Source: Bacteroidota bacterium (lineage in GTDB: Bacteria; Bacteroidota; Bacteroidia; Bacteroidales; FEN-979). Taken from it: 64,000 bases of DNA. How positions within the stretch are numbered: position 1 is the first letter of the stretch; each line of letters begins with the position of its first letter. Made by a program: the position numbers and the translations under genes. The stretch is taken from assembly GCA_026391775.1 (NCBI GenBank), contig JAPLDK010000052.1, forward strand, positions 41,333 through 105,332, read 5' to 3'. The notes under the pieces are model-generated. The model ran no database searches, was not told the origin of the DNA, and saw only the letters and a program-made list of their open reading frames with translations. Below are positions 1 to 10,500 of the stretch, in pieces.

Positions 1-1768
1 AACCAACAGCGCGTGCAGTCCTTTGCTGATACTGAAGGCCGATCTGGATTTCATGGTTGCCAAGGTCGGCAGCAAAGGATGCGTTAACAGCGATCTGGTC
101 GCTGGAATTCTTGCTATACCCGTTGGCATGATCACCGGTGACACCCCACATACCATAAGCGCCGGTGGGCTGCATACCGTTGATGAGTCCTCTTCCCGAA
201 ATAATATTGTCGATATTGTCATAATGCCCTGTGGGATCGTCGAAAAAGCCGTAATACTGTGAAGTCCAGTCTGAAGCTTCAGAGTTGATATCCGAGGGTT
301 TGTAAACCACAATGGTATCACGTGTGTTATTCATCAGGTAGGCCCATTTATGCGCAATACTATCGTAGGCTTCCTGAGCAGTATACTGGCGGATCTTATG
401 TGTTTGGAAACTGCCGATGTAACCGTATTTGAAAAGCTCTTTCTGTAATGTGGGATCCTGTGTCTCGGCATAGTTCCTGGTGAAGTCGGCCCCGATAGAA
501 TAGTACATGTTTTTAATGAAGGATTTGCTGTCCTGGGCCTGAAGGAAACGCTGTGTGAAACGACCGTTAACACGCCAGGTATATCCCTGGGACATTGAAT
601 TGCCTTCCCAGTTTAACAAAGTGTTGGCATAATTGAAATTGTGGTTGTTGTTATATGCGAAAGTACCACCAAATGAGAGGTTGATACTGCGTGATACCCT
701 GAAATCGAGTTTACCGGAAATGTTAACGTTATACCCTTTGGTATTTAAGGTTGATTTGTTTTTTTCAAAATCATTGAATGTCAAAAATTCATTATTGTAG
801 AAAACGCCCTGGGACTGTCCATAAAGACGCAGAGGATTTGTTTTCAGATAAGCCAGCATATCGTCATTCACTTTGTAGTTCGGATAGGCTGCCGGGTTCC
901 CGTCTTTGCTATAAATGAAGTCGCCGGCAATGAAAAAGCCCATGATCGGGGTTTTTGTGCCTTTAACAGTATCTTTTTTGGAGACCAGTGGACCTGTAAA
1001 ATTAACCCCCAGACGGTTATATCCGAAAGCATCAAGGAATTGGGATGTTTGCATGTCGATACCTCCATTGAAATCTTTTGAAGGACCCTTTGTTGTAACA
1101 CTGATGATACCACCGGTAGCATCCCCGTAAGCTGCAGGGGTACCGCCTAGTATAACTTCAACCTGTTCGATGGCCGACTGGGGAAGGGCATTACTACCTG
1201 TTACGCGCATACCGTCAATGTAATAAACTGTTCCGGTTGAACGCTGGCCGCGCATACTCGTGATGTTACCGTTGGCATCGGTTGTAACACCTCCCACGGT
1301 TGTTGCAACAGCTTCGGCTGAACGGTTAGCCATCTTGGCAATTTCGTCGGAAGTGACAGTACCCCCAGAGGTTGTCTGGTCTTTGGAGATCAGGGGCACT
1401 TTATAGTCGACAACCTGGACTTCCTGAAGGTTGGTGGCCGTTTGTTCAAGATCCAGATCCTGGAATGTGATCTTGTCAACGATGATCTGGATGCCCTTCA
1501 TCAACATAGGTTTGTAACCTACATATGATGCTTTCAGGTCGACTTTTCCACCGGGAATAGGTTTGATAAGATAATTGCCATCAAAATCCGTAGTGGCACC
1601 GCCGACCTGGACGCCTCCAAGTTCGATTATAATGTTGGCAAACGGAATAGGTTCTTTCGTTTGCTTGTCAACAACTTTCCCCTTGAGGGTCCCTGATCCG
1701 GTTTGTGAGAATACCAACAAGCTTGTTGTCAGTACGAACGCAAGAGTTAATAGTAAATTTCTTAACAT
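1..1768 (-). CDS. TonB-dependent receptor with CarboxypepD_reg-like domain (partial, C-terminus outside window)
   Basis: Outer-membrane active transporter that would take up a ligand with energy from TonB. About 589 residues are visible, reading from an ATG at 1768 off the left edge with no stop. Residues 1-22 form a signal peptide ending in FSQ. Residues 25-110 are the carboxypeptidase-regulatory-like beta-sandwich (KGKVVDKQTKEPIPFANI is its typical start). A plug domain follows, with the SMRGQRSTGTVYYIDGMRV stretch and the AAYGDATGGIISVTTK plug motif, then barrel strands. It is not a classical SusC, and no SusD lies upstream, so the substrate is unknown; it resembles the Oar-like group. A TAnnTTTG box lies about 95 bp upstream. 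Family call is firm, ligand cannot be inferred. Confidence 0.93.
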   Translation of the reverse strand, partial: MLRNLLLTLAFVLTTSLLVFSQTGSGTLKGKVVDKQTKEPIPFANIIIELGGVQVGGATTDFDGNYLIKPIPGGKVDLKASYVGYKPMLMKGIQIIVDKITFQDLDLEQTATNLQEVQVVDYKVPLISKDQTTSGGTVTSDEIAKMANRSAEAVATTVGGVTTDANGNITSMRGQRSTGTVYYIDGMRVTGSNALPQSAIEQVEVILGGTPAAYGDATGGIISVTTKGPSKDFNGGIDMQTSQFLDAFGYNRLGVNFTGPLVSKKDTVKGTKTPIMGFFIAGDFIYSKDGNPAAYPNYKVNDDMLAYLKTNPLRLYGQSQGVFYNNEFLTFNDFEKNKSTLNTKGYNVNISGKLDFRVSRSINLSFGGTFAYNNNHNFNYANTLLNWEGNSMSQGYTWRVNGRFTQRFLQAQDSKSFIKNMYYSIGADFTRNYAETQDPTLQKELFKYGYIGSFQTHKIRQYTAQEAYDSIAHKWAYLMNNTRDTIVVYKPSDINSEASDWTSQYYGFFDDPTGHYDNIDNIISGRGLINGMQPTGAYGMWGVTGDHANGYSKNSSDQIAVNASFAADLGNHEIQIGLQYQQRTARAVG

Positions 1769-1862
1769 ACCATACAATTTTATGTTAGATTATGATGCGC
1801 TTGAAAAGGTGGTAAAAGTAATAATTATTTAAAATGAAATTCAAAATATTTCATAAGTCTTA

Positions 1863-1870
1863 CAAATATA
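1863..1870 (-). promoter_or_regulatory. Putative -7 element for the TonB receptor
   Basis: The minus strand reads TATATTTG, a full match to the Bacteroidota -7 consensus TAnnTTTG, about 95 bases before the receptor start. No -33 element was assigned. Inferred from consensus only. Confidence 0.4.
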
Positions 1871-1956
1871 TATCCATTCTAAATTAAGTCAAAAACAATT
1901 AGATAACACCTTGAATATGATCGCTAAAGTAGAAACTTCCTGCTTTGAAAATCCTA

Positions 1957-2211
1957 TCACCGCTTAACCGGGGTAAGGGAGCCGGATTCTTTCCTGCTAT
2001 TGTGCATCATTGCCTTGGTATTCTTCGATTGTATCTTTTTGTGGCGCTTTACCGCATTATGGTAATCCTGTTCTGCTTTTTTCTGATTTTTTGCCCTCTC
2101 CTGATTGATTTTTTTCTGGTTAACTTTGTGTTCCTGGCCGTGAACCAAGGGTAACCATAATGGCATAAGCAACAACAAGAAAATCAGATGTTTAGCCTTA
2201 TTCATACTCAT
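1957..2211 (-). CDS. Small basic secreted protein, function unknown
   Basis: An 84-residue protein with a clear signal peptide (hydrophobic LIFLLLLMPLWLPLV, cleavage after VHGQ near residue 26), then about 58 residues that are very rich in Lys, Asn, Gln and His. The mature part is predicted as a charged helix. Similar short lysine-rich exported proteins, often carrying a KKxQSKNTKxMM-like stretch, are recalled from other Bacteroidota, but no function is known to me. ATG at 2211 or the second Met at 2205 could be the start. It stands alone between the TonB receptor and a divergent lipoprotein gene. The signal peptide and composition, unlike a random frame, support a real gene. Confidence 0.7.
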   Translation of the reverse strand: MSMNKAKHLIFLLLLMPLWLPLVHGQEHKVNQKKINQERAKNQKKAEQDYHNAVKRHKKIQSKNTKAMMHNSRKESGSLTPVKR

Positions 2212-2377
2212 GCTGCAGATGAATTGACCCGGTCGATTCAGGAATTACTTAGCACGAAAATACAAAATTCATTAAAACACAGGGTTGAAAACCTAACATT
2301 TTTTATTTCGCTCCGGAAAAAAGCTTTCCCTGTACAAGATTTATCGGAATTCTTCGTTAATTGATAAAGGTAAGATT

Positions 2378-2824
2378 ATGTTTATGCGAGGATCCATTCG
2401 CCGGGGATCGGTTTTAGCTCTGTTTTTATTGGTGTTTTTGTTTTCCTGCTCCAAGAAGAGCAATGAGCAGCAGCCGGAAATCCCTTATGTAGTGGTGAAC
2501 TTTGTTATAAACCCGAATTCAACCCAGTATATCGAACTGAATCATATCGGAGGGTATGTGCCTGTAACCGGTGGTTACAAGGGAATACTGATTTACCGTA
2601 AGACGGAGACTGAATTTATGGCATTTGAAAGGGCCTGTGCATATGACCCCACAGCCGACAGTGCCCAGGTAAGGATGGATGCCTCGGGAATCACCTGTTA
2701 CTGTCCTAAATGCAAGTCGAAATATATAATTCTTGACGGTTCCCCATACGAAGGACCCTCACACTGGGCCCTCAAACAATACCGGACGAACTATGACGGG
2801 TCATACCTGTATGTCATGAATTAA
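2378..2824 (+). CDS. Lipoprotein with Rieske-like ferredoxin fold, ligands altered
   Basis: A 148-residue protein with a lipoprotein signal (LFSC, Cys24), so it is probably anchored to a membrane on its outer side. The C-terminal half matches the Rieske layout: ERACAYDP in place of the first CxH box, then CYCPKCKSKYIILDGSPYEGP in place of the CPxHG box. In classical Rieske proteins the ligands are CxH and CxxH. Here the corresponding positions are Cys87-x-Tyr89 and Cys109-x-x-Cys112, with one more Cys107. Both histidines are therefore replaced, and whether it binds an iron-sulfur cluster, zinc or no metal is open. The gene ends three bases from the convergent ahcY stop. Similar proteins are recalled from Bacteroidales genomes; function unknown. 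Confidence 0.75.
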   Translation: MFMRGSIRRGSVLALFLLVFLFSCSKKSNEQQPEIPYVVVNFVINPNSTQYIELNHIGGYVPVTGGYKGILIYRKTETEFMAFERACAYDPTADSAQVRMDASGITCYCPKCKSKYIILDGSPYEGPSHWALKQYRTNYDGSYLYVMN

Positions 2825-2827
2825 TTC

Positions 2828-4249
2828 CTAATACCGGTAATGTTCCGGTTTATAAGGTCCATCGAGGGGAACCCCGAGATAATCAGCCTGATCGTTTGTG
2901 AGCCTGGTAAGTTTAACCCCAAGCTGTTCCAGATGCAGGCGGGCTACTTCCTCGTCGAGTTTTTTTGATAAGCGGTAGACATCCACCTTGTAATTGTTTT
3001 TCCAGAGGTCAAGTTGTGCAAGGGTCTGGTTTGTAAATGAATTGGACATCACAAAAGAAGGATGGCCGGTTGCACAGCCAAGGTTTACAAGCCGACCTTC
3101 TGCCAGAAGGTAAATGCACTTCCCGTCGGGATAAATATACTTGTCGACCTGGGGCTTTATATTTACGATTTTAATCCCGGGCCAGTTGTTCAGCTGCTCA
3201 ACCTGGATCTCATTATCAAAATGGCCGATGTTGCAGACAATCGATTCATCTTTCATTTTCGAGAGATGATCGGCGGTAATTACATCTTTATTCCCCGTTG
3301 TCGTAACATAGATGTTGCCTTCCATCAGTGCTACCTCAACAGTTGATACTTCGAAGCCTTCCATTGCAGCCTGAAGGGCGCAGATGGGATCGATTTCAGT
3401 TATGATAACCCGGGCACCATAGGATTTCATTGAACGTGCACATCCCTTGCCCACATCGCCGTAACCCAGAACCACGACAACTTTACCTGCAATCATCACA
3501 TCGGTGGCACGTTTGATGCCATCGGCCAGGGATTCGCGGCAGCCATAAAGATTATCGAATTTTGATTTAGTGACCGAATCGTTCACATTGATGGCGGGAA
3601 CAAGGAGGGCTCCTTTTTCCATCATCTGGTAAAGCCTGTGAACCCCGGTGGTTGTTTCTTCCGAAACACCTTTCCATTCTTTCACAACAGCATGCCAGTG
3701 TTTATTGTCTTCAAGATAAACCTCCTGCAGCTGTTTCATGAAAGCCTTTTCTTCCTGGCTGCTCGTTGCTGATTTCAGTATTTCCGGATTTCTTTCTGCT
3801 TCGAATCCCTTGTGGATCATAAGGGTTGCATCACCGCCGTCGTCTACAATAAGGTTAGGCCCTTTATTGCCCTCAAAGGTCAGTGCCTGGTAGGTGCACC
3901 ACCAGTATTCTTCAAGGGTTTCCCCCTTCCATGCAAAGACCGGGATACCTTTTGCAGCAATAGCTGCGGCAGCATGATCCTGCGTGGAAAAAATGTTGCA
4001 GGAGGCCCAGCGGACAACAGCACCAAGTTCAATCAGGGTTTCGATCAGCACTGCAGTCTGAATGGTCATATGCAGGGAACCGCTGATCCTTGCGCCCTTC
4101 AGGGGTTTTTCAACGGAATACTTTTTTCTGATCGACATCAGGCCCGGCATTTCCTTCTCTGCGATTTCAATTTCCTTGCGTCCCCAGTCGGCCAGGGAGA
4201 TATCGGCAACTTTGAATTTTGCGTTTTTTTCCAACACGATCGTATGCAT
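2828..4249 (-). CDS. ahcY: Adenosylhomocysteinase
   Basis: Cytosolic NAD-dependent enzyme that splits S-adenosylhomocysteine to adenosine and homocysteine, removing the inhibitor left by methyltransferases. 473 residues from the Met at 4249; an in-frame Met 17 codons upstream lies in or before the promoter, so the inner start is preferred. Visible marks: [10 protein letters not shown] (about 88-97), the [13 protein letters not shown] segment with the catalytic Lys, the NAD-binding GYGDVGKG (262-269), and the C-terminal [14 protein letters not shown] and KPEHYRY ending. Length fits the bacterial family. It is divergent from the PPTase-metH-metF operon, so homocysteine made here feeds MetH next door. 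Certain call. Confidence 0.98.
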   Translation of the reverse strand: MHTIVLEKNAKFKVADISLADWGRKEIEIAEKEMPGLMSIRKKYSVEKPLKGARISGSLHMTIQTAVLIETLIELGAVVRWASCNIFSTQDHAAAAIAAKGIPVFAWKGETLEEYWWCTYQALTFEGNKGPNLIVDDGGDATLMIHKGFEAERNPEILKSATSSQEEKAFMKQLQEVYLEDNKHWHAVVKEWKGVSEETTTGVHRLYQMMEKGALLVPAINVNDSVTKSKFDNLYGCRESLADGIKRATDVMIAGKVVVVLGYGDVGKGCARSMKSYGARVIITEIDPICALQAAMEGFEVSTVEVALMEGNIYVTTTGNKDVITADHLSKMKDESIVCNIGHFDNEIQVEQLNNWPGIKIVNIKPQVDKYIYPDGKCIYLLAEGRLVNLGCATGHPSFVMSNSFTNQTLAQLDLWKNNYKVDVYRLSKKLDEEVARLHLEQLGVKLTRLTNDQADYLGVPLDGPYKPEHYRY

Positions 4250-4273
4250 ATTTTTCAGGTTAAAATTGGGCTG

Positions 4274-4281
4274 CAAAGGTA
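4274..4281 (-). promoter_or_regulatory. Putative -7 element for ahcY
   Basis: Minus strand TACCTTTG, a full TAnnTTTG match, ends 25 bases before the ahcY ATG. The resulting leader would be under 20 bases, too short for an SAH riboswitch. Confidence 0.5.
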
Positions 4282-4312
4282 ATGATTTTTCCGAAATCAT
4301 AGTAAATTGTTC

Positions 4313-4320
4313 TACCTTTG
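4313..4320 (+). promoter_or_regulatory. Putative -7 element for the PPTase-metH-metF operon
   Basis: Plus strand TACCTTTG, a full TAnnTTTG match, about 50 bases before the PPTase start. It has the same 8 bases as the divergent ahcY element about 40 bases away, so the two promoters could share a control region. Confidence 0.5.
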
Positions 4321-4369
4321 ATGCAGTTCATTACGGTATATATTAAACCGGATTGTTTTTCGTGATTCC

Positions 4370-5074
4370 ATGCCCCTGATTTTTGAAAAAATATTACCCT
4401 TCGCACGTCTTGGTATATGGAATATCCTGGAAGATGAAGCATTTCTGCGGACTGCAGCCATGGCCATTCCTGAAGACCTTGAGGTTGTTGATACCTATAA
4501 AAATGAATCACGCAGAAAACAATGGTTTGCATGCCGGGCATTGCTGGCTCATCTGCTTCAGCTTCCATCGGTCAACATCCGGTATGATGAGTTCGGGAAG
4601 CCTTCGCTGGAAGGTTTTTCCGGACACATTTCCCTTTCCCATACATCTGAATATGCAGCTGTTCTTGTCGATCATAAATGCCCTGCCGGAATCGATATTG
4701 AAAAGCTGAAACCCAGGATTGAACGGGTTGCAGCGCGTTTCCTGCAGGAAGAAGAACTGGTTCATATCCGGCAAATGGCCAAACGGCAGCTCGACGAAAT
4801 AAGCCGGGATGAATGGACTGAAGGGCAATGTCATCCGCAGACAGAACTACTGTATTTATATTGGTGTTCCAAAGAAGCGTTATACAAATTTTATGGTAAA
4901 CCCTCGGTTGATTTAAAAAATGATATCTACATCGGTGCATTTGATTACTTTTGTAACTCACAAGCCACCTTCGCTGCCAGGGTAAGAGTCCCGGAAGGTG
5001 TTGGAAGCCATGATCTTCAATTCAAAAGAATAGGGGATCATATGCTTGTGTATACCTTATCGAAACAGGAATGA
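4370..5074 (+). CDS. 4'-phosphopantetheinyl transferase superfamily protein
   Basis: Would transfer phosphopantetheine from CoA to a serine of an acyl- or peptidyl-carrier protein. 234 residues, the size of the Sfp/AcpT-like class rather than the short AcpS. Motifs: FGKPSL (75-80), HISLSHT (86-92), the Mg-binding GIDIE (107-111) and WCSKEALYK (165-173). It is translationally coupled to metH: its TGA overlaps the metH ATG in ATGA. Why this enzyme sits at the head of a methionine operon is unclear; no carrier protein or synthase gene is in the window. Call firm, partner unknown. Confidence 0.93.
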   Translation: MPLIFEKILPFARLGIWNILEDEAFLRTAAMAIPEDLEVVDTYKNESRRKQWFACRALLAHLLQLPSVNIRYDEFGKPSLEGFSGHISLSHTSEYAAVLVDHKCPAGIDIEKLKPRIERVAARFLQEEELVHIRQMAKRQLDEISRDEWTEGQCHPQTELLYLYWCSKEALYKFYGKPSVDLKNDIYIGAFDYFCNSQATFAARVRVPEGVGSHDLQFKRIGDHMLVYTLSKQE

Positions 5075-8000
5075 CAATATTAGAAGCTGCGATAAAAGAA
5101 AGGGTTCTGACACTCGACGGCGCCATGGGGACCATGGTCCAGAGGTATAAGCTCGATGAAGCGGCGTACCGCGGTGAGAGGTTCAGGGATTTTCCACATC
5201 TTCTGAAGGGAAACAACGATATACTGGTACTCACCCAGCCCCAGATCATTCGCGAGATCCATGAGCAATATCTTGAGGCGGGAGCAGATATAATTGAAAC
5301 GGATACCTTCAACGGTACAAGCATTTCGCAGTCGGACTATCATACCGAAGAATACGTTTACGAGATCAATGTTACAGCAGCCAGACTTGCAAAGGAAGCG
5401 GTAGATAATTTCACGGCTTCGGGTTCCGGTAAGCCACGCTGGGTCGCGGGTTCCATGGGGCCAACCAATAAAACCGCATCCCTTTCGCCGGATGTCCAGA
5501 ACCCGGCTTTCAGGGCAGTGACCTTTGACAGGCTGTATGAAGCATACCGCGAACAGGCCCGTGGCCTTCTCGACGGTGGTGTCGATCTTCTGATAGTTGA
5601 AACAATTTTCGACACCCTGAATGCGAAAGCTGCGCTGATAGCCGTTTTTGACGAGCTCGAATCCAGGGGGCCGGAGGGGAAAATTCCGGTTATTGCATCC
5701 GGAACAATTACCGATCTTTCGGGAAGGACGCTTTCGGGCCAGACTCTTCAGGCTTTCATTTACTCCTTATCCCATTTTGACCTGTTTGCCCTTGGCCTCA
5801 ATTGTGCGTTAGGTGCTAAGGAACTAAGGCCGTACATTCAGGAACTGTCCGAGAAGGCTCCGTTTCCTGTTATTGCTTATCCCAATGCAGGGCTGCCAAA
5901 TCAATTCGGTGAATACGACCAGCCTCCCCAGGAAATGGCTGAATACATAAAAGACTTTCTGGATAACGGTTTCATTAATCTTGTTGGCGGATGTTGCGGT
6001 ACTACGCCCGAATATATTGCCCGCTTTGCAGAACTGGCGGCCAGGGCCTCTCCAAGGATAGTGCCGCAACGGAAGCACGAACTTCACCTCAGCGGTCTGG
6101 AGCCCCTTGTGATTTTTGAAGGAAGCAACTTCATCAATATCGGGGAACGCACCAATGTGAGCGGCTCCAAGAAATTTGCCCGGCTTATCAGGGAAGGAAA
6201 CTATGAAGAGGCTTTGTCGGTTGCCCGTCAGCAGGTGGAAAACGGAGCCCAGGTCATCGATATAAGTATGGATGAAGCCATGCTTGATGCCGAAAAATCT
6301 ATGGTTGGCTTTCTGAATATGATCGCCTCCGATCCCGATATTGCCAGGGTCCCTGTAATGATAGATTCATCAAAATGGTCGGTGCTTCAAAGTGGATTAA
6401 AATGTGTGCAGGGAAAATGCATAGTGAATTCAATCAGCCTTAAAGAAGGGGAAGCGGTTTTCCTGGAACACGCAAGGTATATCAGGAATTTCGGTGCGGC
6501 TGCAGTGATCATGGCATTTGATGAAGACGGGCAGGCTACCTCCCTTGACAGGCGCATCGGGATTGCAAAACGTGCTTACGATCTTTTATTGGATAAAGCA
6601 GGTTTCAGGCCAGAAGATATAATATTCGATCCCAACATTCTTACCGTCGCCACCGGTATTGATGAGCATAACAACTATGGTGTTGATTTTCTCAATGCCA
6701 CGCGCTGGATCAAGGCAAATCTCCCCTATGCCAGTGTAAGCGGGGGTATCAGCAATCTTTCCTTTTCATTCAGGGGGAATGACTTCCTGCGTGAAACCAT
6801 GCATTCGGCTTTCCTGTTTCATGCGATCCAGGCAGGCTTGGATATGGGCATCGTTAATGCCGGACAGTTACCGGTTTACGACGAGATAGACAAAGTCCTG
6901 CTTAAACTTGTCGAAGATGTTATCCTGAACCGCAGAAAAGACGGTACGGAAAGGCTTCTTGCCTATGCCGACACAATGCAGGAAGGCCCCGACAAGGAAA
7001 TGAAAATTGATGAATGGCGGCTTCTTCCGGTGGTTGAAAGACTGCAGCACTGCCTGATCAAAGGGATCACCGAATATATCGAACAGGACCTTGAAGAGGC
7101 TTTGCCGCTCTTCGACCAGACATTGAAAATCATTGAGGGCCCGCTCATGGATGGAATGAACATAGTGGGTGACCTGTTCGGAAGCGGGAAAATGTTCCTC
7201 CCCCAGGTTGTCAAGAGCGCCAGGGTGATGAAAAAAGCTGTGGCATACCTTACTCCAAGGATCGAAGCTGAGAAGAAAGCAGGAGGTGGTGTCGCCAAGC
7301 CAAACGGAAAGGTCTTAATGGCGACCGTTAAAGGTGATGTTCACGACATAGGAAAAAATATTGTCGGTGTAATTCTTGCCTGCAATAATTACGAGGTCAT
7401 CGACCTTGGCGTGATGGTGCCTTCCGAGAGGATCATTGCTGCTGCCCGTGAGCACAAGGTTGATGTTATCGGCCTAAGCGGACTGATCACTCCCTCCCTT
7501 GAGGAAATGGTGCATGTTGCAAAGGAAATGAAACGGGAAAAACTGAGCATTCCCCTTATTCTGGGCGGAGCCACTACTTCCGAAATCCATACTGCGGTTA
7601 AAATTGAACAGGAATATCAGCATGGAGTGATCCATGTGAAGGATGCTTCAAAGGCAGTGGGTGTTGTGGCAAACCTGCTTTCGGATGAGAACCGCAGCAG
7701 ATTTCTTGAAGGTGTAAAGACAAAATACGCAGGGATGCGCTCCCAGTATGATAAAAAAGCCGACCATGAATATCTCTCACTGACCGAGGCAAGAAGGAAT
7801 AAACTCAGGATTGACTGGAAAAATGCTACGGCCCCCAAACCCCAGATGATTGGGACAAAAGCGTTTTATGATTATCCACTGGATGAGCTGGTGCCGTTTA
7901 TCGACTGGACATTCTTCTTCCATGCCTGGAAAATAGGAGGGAAATATCCCCTGATCTTTAATGATCCGGTGAAGGGTGTGGAAGCCAGGAAACTGTTTGA

Positions 8001-8745
8001 TGACGCACAAAAACTTCTTGCCGATATACTGCAAAAGAAAATGCTGATCGCCCGAGGGGTCATTGGATTATATCCCTGCAATTCAGTGGGAGATGATATT
8101 GAGATATATGCCGATGAACAGCGTTCCAGGGTGCTTACTATATTCAGATTTCTTCGCAACCAGCAGAAAAAGGAAGATAATGCACCCAATCTCTGCCTGG
8201 CCGATTTTATCGCGCCCAGGGATTCGGGAGTTCTTGATTATATGGGAGGGTTTGCTGTGACTGCCGGCCTGGGAGTTGAGGAATGGGCTTCAGTATTTGA
8301 ACAGGACCTGGATGATTATAACGCCATCATGGTTAAAATACTTGCCGACCGGCTTGCCGAGGCATTTGCTGAAAACATGCACAGTCGCATCCGCCGCGAA
8401 TTCTGGGGGTATGTAAAAGATGAAAACCTCGATGTCCCTTCCATGATTCGCGAAGAATACCAAGGTATCAGGCCCGCACCGGGATATCCAGCCTGTCCCG
8501 AACATTCCGAAAAACGCATACTTTTCGATCTCCTGTCGGCCGAAACCAAAGTCGATATCCAACTGACCGAAAACTTTGCAATGTATCCCGCCGCCTCCGT
8601 TTCAGGCTTTTATTTTTCGCACCCTCTCTCACAATATTTTAACCTTGGAAAGATTAGCCGGGACCAGGTTGCCGACTATGCCCGACGGAAAGGACTGACA
8701 ATCGAAAAAGCAGAAAAATTGCTTAACACCAACCTAAACTATTAA
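5071..8745 (+). CDS. metH: Cobalamin-dependent methionine synthase
   Basis: Transfers the methyl group of 5-methyl-tetrahydrofolate via cobalamin to homocysteine, giving methionine. 1224 residues, full length (E. coli 1227). Four modules are seen: homocysteine domain (about 1-325) with zinc ligands Cys245, Cys308 and Cys309 in GGCCGTTP; folate domain (about 345-620) starting with [14 protein letters not shown]; cobalamin domain with DVHDIGKN, lower axial ligand His758; and the AdoMet reactivation domain with [10 protein letters not shown] near residue 994. The reactivation domain is intact, so it can self-repair with AdoMet. It overlaps the PPTase gene by 4 bases and is followed 3 bases later by metF. 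No cobalamin riboswitch precedes the operon. Confidence 0.99.
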   Translation: MTILEAAIKERVLTLDGAMGTMVQRYKLDEAAYRGERFRDFPHLLKGNNDILVLTQPQIIREIHEQYLEAGADIIETDTFNGTSISQSDYHTEEYVYEINVTAARLAKEAVDNFTASGSGKPRWVAGSMGPTNKTASLSPDVQNPAFRAVTFDRLYEAYREQARGLLDGGVDLLIVETIFDTLNAKAALIAVFDELESRGPEGKIPVIASGTITDLSGRTLSGQTLQAFIYSLSHFDLFALGLNCALGAKELRPYIQELSEKAPFPVIAYPNAGLPNQFGEYDQPPQEMAEYIKDFLDNGFINLVGGCCGTTPEYIARFAELAARASPRIVPQRKHELHLSGLEPLVIFEGSNFINIGERTNVSGSKKFARLIREGNYEEALSVARQQVENGAQVIDISMDEAMLDAEKSMVGFLNMIASDPDIARVPVMIDSSKWSVLQSGLKCVQGKCIVNSISLKEGEAVFLEHARYIRNFGAAAVIMAFDEDGQATSLDRRIGIAKRAYDLLLDKAGFRPEDIIFDPNILTVATGIDEHNNYGVDFLNATRWIKANLPYASVSGGISNLSFSFRGNDFLRETMHSAFLFHAIQAGLDMGIVNAGQLPVYDEIDKVLLKLVEDVILNRRKDGTERLLAYADTMQEGPDKEMKIDEWRLLPVVERLQHCLIKGITEYIEQDLEEALPLFDQTLKIIEGPLMDGMNIVGDLFGSGKMFLPQVVKSARVMKKAVAYLTPRIEAEKKAGGGVAKPNGKVLMATVKGDVHDIGKNIVGVILACNNYEVIDLGVMVPSERIIAAAREHKVDVIGLSGLITPSLEEMVHVAKEMKREKLSIPLILGGATTSEIHTAVKIEQEYQHGVIHVKDASKAVGVVANLLSDENRSRFLEGVKTKYAGMRSQYDKKADHEYLSLTEARRNKLRIDWKNATAPKPQMIGTKAFYDYPLDELVPFIDWTFFFHAWKIGGKYPLIFNDPVKGVEARKLFDDAQKLLADILQKKMLIARGVIGLYPCNSVGDDIEIYADEQRSRVLTIFRFLRNQQKKEDNAPNLCLADFIAPRDSGVLDYMGGFAVTAGLGVEEWASVFEQDLDDYNAIMVKILADRLAEAFAENMHSRIRREFWGYVKDENLDVPSMIREEYQGIRPAPGYPACPEHSEKRILFDLLSAETKVDIQLTENFAMYPAASVSGFYFSHPLSQYFNLGKISRDQVADYARRKGLTIEKAEKLLNTNLNY

Positions 8746-8748
8746 AGA

Positions 8749-9705
8749 ATGCGAGTAATAGATATCATCAAACAGGCCGATAAAACCTTATTTTCCTTTG
8801 AGCTGCTTCCCCCTCTCAGGGGTAACAGCATTGCAAGCATATACAAGGTAATTGACCCCCTGATGGATTTCAACCCTTCATTTATCAACGTTACCTACCA
8901 TCAGGAAGAAGTCGTTTATAAAAAGCATCCCAGCGGCCTGCTCGAAAAAAAGACGATCCGGAAAAGGCCGGGAACTGTTGCGATTTCGGCAGCAATAAAA
9001 AATAAATATACTTCTGTGGAAGTCGTGCCCCATTTGATCTGCGGAGGGTTCTCAAAAGAAGAAACAGAGTATGCCCTCATCGACTTTCATTACCTGGGGA
9101 TTGATAACATCCTTGCCTTGAGAGGAGATGCCCCGAAAAACCTGAGGGCCTTCCAGCCAGAGGGAAATGGGCACTCATATGCCAATGATCTGGTAAGCCA
9201 GATTGCTGAAATGAACAATGGAAAGTTCCTTGACGACGAAATGCAGCATACCTTCAAAACCAATTTTTGCATTGGTGTTGCCGGCTATCCCGAGAAACAT
9301 ATCGAAGCGCCCAACATGGCGACAGACCTGACCTACCTGAAAAAAAAGATCGATGCCGGCGCCGAGTTCATCATTACACAGATGTTCTTCGATAATACAA
9401 AATACTTCAGTTTTGTTGATGCATGCCGTAAGGAAGGGATCAGCGTCCCTATCATTCCGGGGATGAAACCCATATGTACTATGCGCGAACTTACTGCATT
9501 GCCTCAGATTTTCTACATCGATATCCCGGAGAGACTGTCAAAGGAGATTCAGAAATGCACATCGAATGAAGATGTGTTCAAGGCAGGTATCGAATGGGGC
9601 ATTGAACAGTCTAAGGAACTGCTTGATAACGGAGTTCCGGTATTGCATTATTTCACAGTCGGTATATCTGAAAACATACGCCAGATAGCAAAAGCAATCT
9701 TCTAA
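8749..9705 (+). CDS. metF: 5,10-methylenetetrahydrofolate reductase
   Basis: Flavoprotein that reduces 5,10-methylene-THF to 5-methyl-THF, the methyl donor used by MetH. 318 residues, usual for bacterial MetF. FSFELLPPLRG near the N-terminus carries the catalytic Glu, and the barrel shows DNILALRGD, FCIGVAGYPEKH and AEFIITQMFFD, the core motifs of the family. It starts 3 bases after metH, so the two are co-transcribed and together with ahcY close the activated methyl cycle. The next gene starts 10 bases downstream on the same strand. Confidence 0.98.
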   Translation: MRVIDIIKQADKTLFSFELLPPLRGNSIASIYKVIDPLMDFNPSFINVTYHQEEVVYKKHPSGLLEKKTIRKRPGTVAISAAIKNKYTSVEVVPHLICGGFSKEETEYALIDFHYLGIDNILALRGDAPKNLRAFQPEGNGHSYANDLVSQIAEMNNGKFLDDEMQHTFKTNFCIGVAGYPEKHIEAPNMATDLTYLKKKIDAGAEFIITQMFFDNTKYFSFVDACRKEGISVPIIPGMKPICTMRELTALPQIFYIDIPERLSKEIQKCTSNEDVFKAGIEWGIEQSKELLDNGVPVLHYFTVGISENIRQIAKAIF

Positions 9706-9715
9706 GCGTACATCT

Positions 9716-10447
9716 ATGGACCTCCTGAATAAACTGACTACAGATGCCTCCAGGGGCAGAAAAAAATTCGCCGTCCTCGTGGATCCTGATAAATCCACAC
9801 CTGCTTCTCTTAAAAAGCTGGCAGGGATTGCTTCAAAGACCGGGGTCGATTACTTCTTCTTCGGGGGCAGCCTGCTGATGCACGGAAAAGGGGAAGCACA
9901 GATCCGTGTACTGCGCGACCATTCAGACATTCCCGTAATCCTGTTTCCAGGAAGCAGCCTGCAGGTATATCCTAATGCCCAGGGTATCTTGTTACTTTCA
10001 CTTATTTCAGGGAGGAACCCCGACATGCTTATTGGTAAGCATGTGGAATCTGCCGCTTTGCTTAAAACAAGCAAACTTGAGATCCTTCCTACCGGTTATA
10101 TGCTGATCGACAGCGGCCGGCCCACCTCGGTTTCATACATCAGCAATACTCAGCCTATTCCTTCCGATAAACCGGATATTGCAGTATGCACTGCAATTGC
10201 AGGAGAAATGCTGGGTTTGAAACTGATCTATATGGATGCCGGTTCAGGTGCACAGAACCCGGTGCCTGCAGAAATGATCAAACGGGTAAAGATGGAAACA
10301 ACCCTTCCCCTGATCGTTGGCGGTGGTATTTCAGATCCGGTTAAGGCAAAAGCAGCCTTGAAAGCCGGAGCCGATGTGATTGTGATCGGAAATGCTATTG
10401 AGAAAAACCAGGGGCTGATACCGGAAATTGCAAATGTGGTGAGGTAG
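9716..10447 (+). CDS. Geranylgeranylglyceryl phosphate synthase family protein (GGGPS)
   Basis: Prenyltransferase with a TIM-barrel fold that joins a polyprenyl diphosphate to sn-glycerol-1-phosphate by an ether bond, the first step of archaeal lipid synthesis; related enzymes occur in many Bacteroidota (group II). 243 residues. Visible: VLVDPDKS (about 21-27), PTGYMLID (125-132), YMDAGSGAQNPVP (172-184) and the phosphate-binding VGGGISDP (201-208) and GNAIE (225-229). It starts 10 bases after metF and is probably in the same operon. The lipid made in bacteria by this branch, and the source of glycerol-1-phosphate, are not shown here. Confidence 0.93.
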   Translation: MDLLNKLTTDASRGRKKFAVLVDPDKSTPASLKKLAGIASKTGVDYFFFGGSLLMHGKGEAQIRVLRDHSDIPVILFPGSSLQVYPNAQGILLLSLISGRNPDMLIGKHVESAALLKTSKLEILPTGYMLIDSGRPTSVSYISNTQPIPSDKPDIAVCTAIAGEMLGLKLIYMDAGSGAQNPVPAEMIKRVKMETTLPLIVGGGISDPVKAKAALKAGADVIVIGNAIEKNQGLIPEIANVVR

Positions 10448-10500
10448 ATACCGGATGTGGCAGCACTTTGCGCTGCAGATGGTAGATAACTATATATTCA

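Noticed and set aside
4250..4369. SAM, SAH or cobalamin riboswitch before ahcY or the metH operon
   Set aside because: The promoter boxes lie only about 25 and 50 bases from the start codons, so the leaders are too short for any of these riboswitches, and no conserved core was seen.
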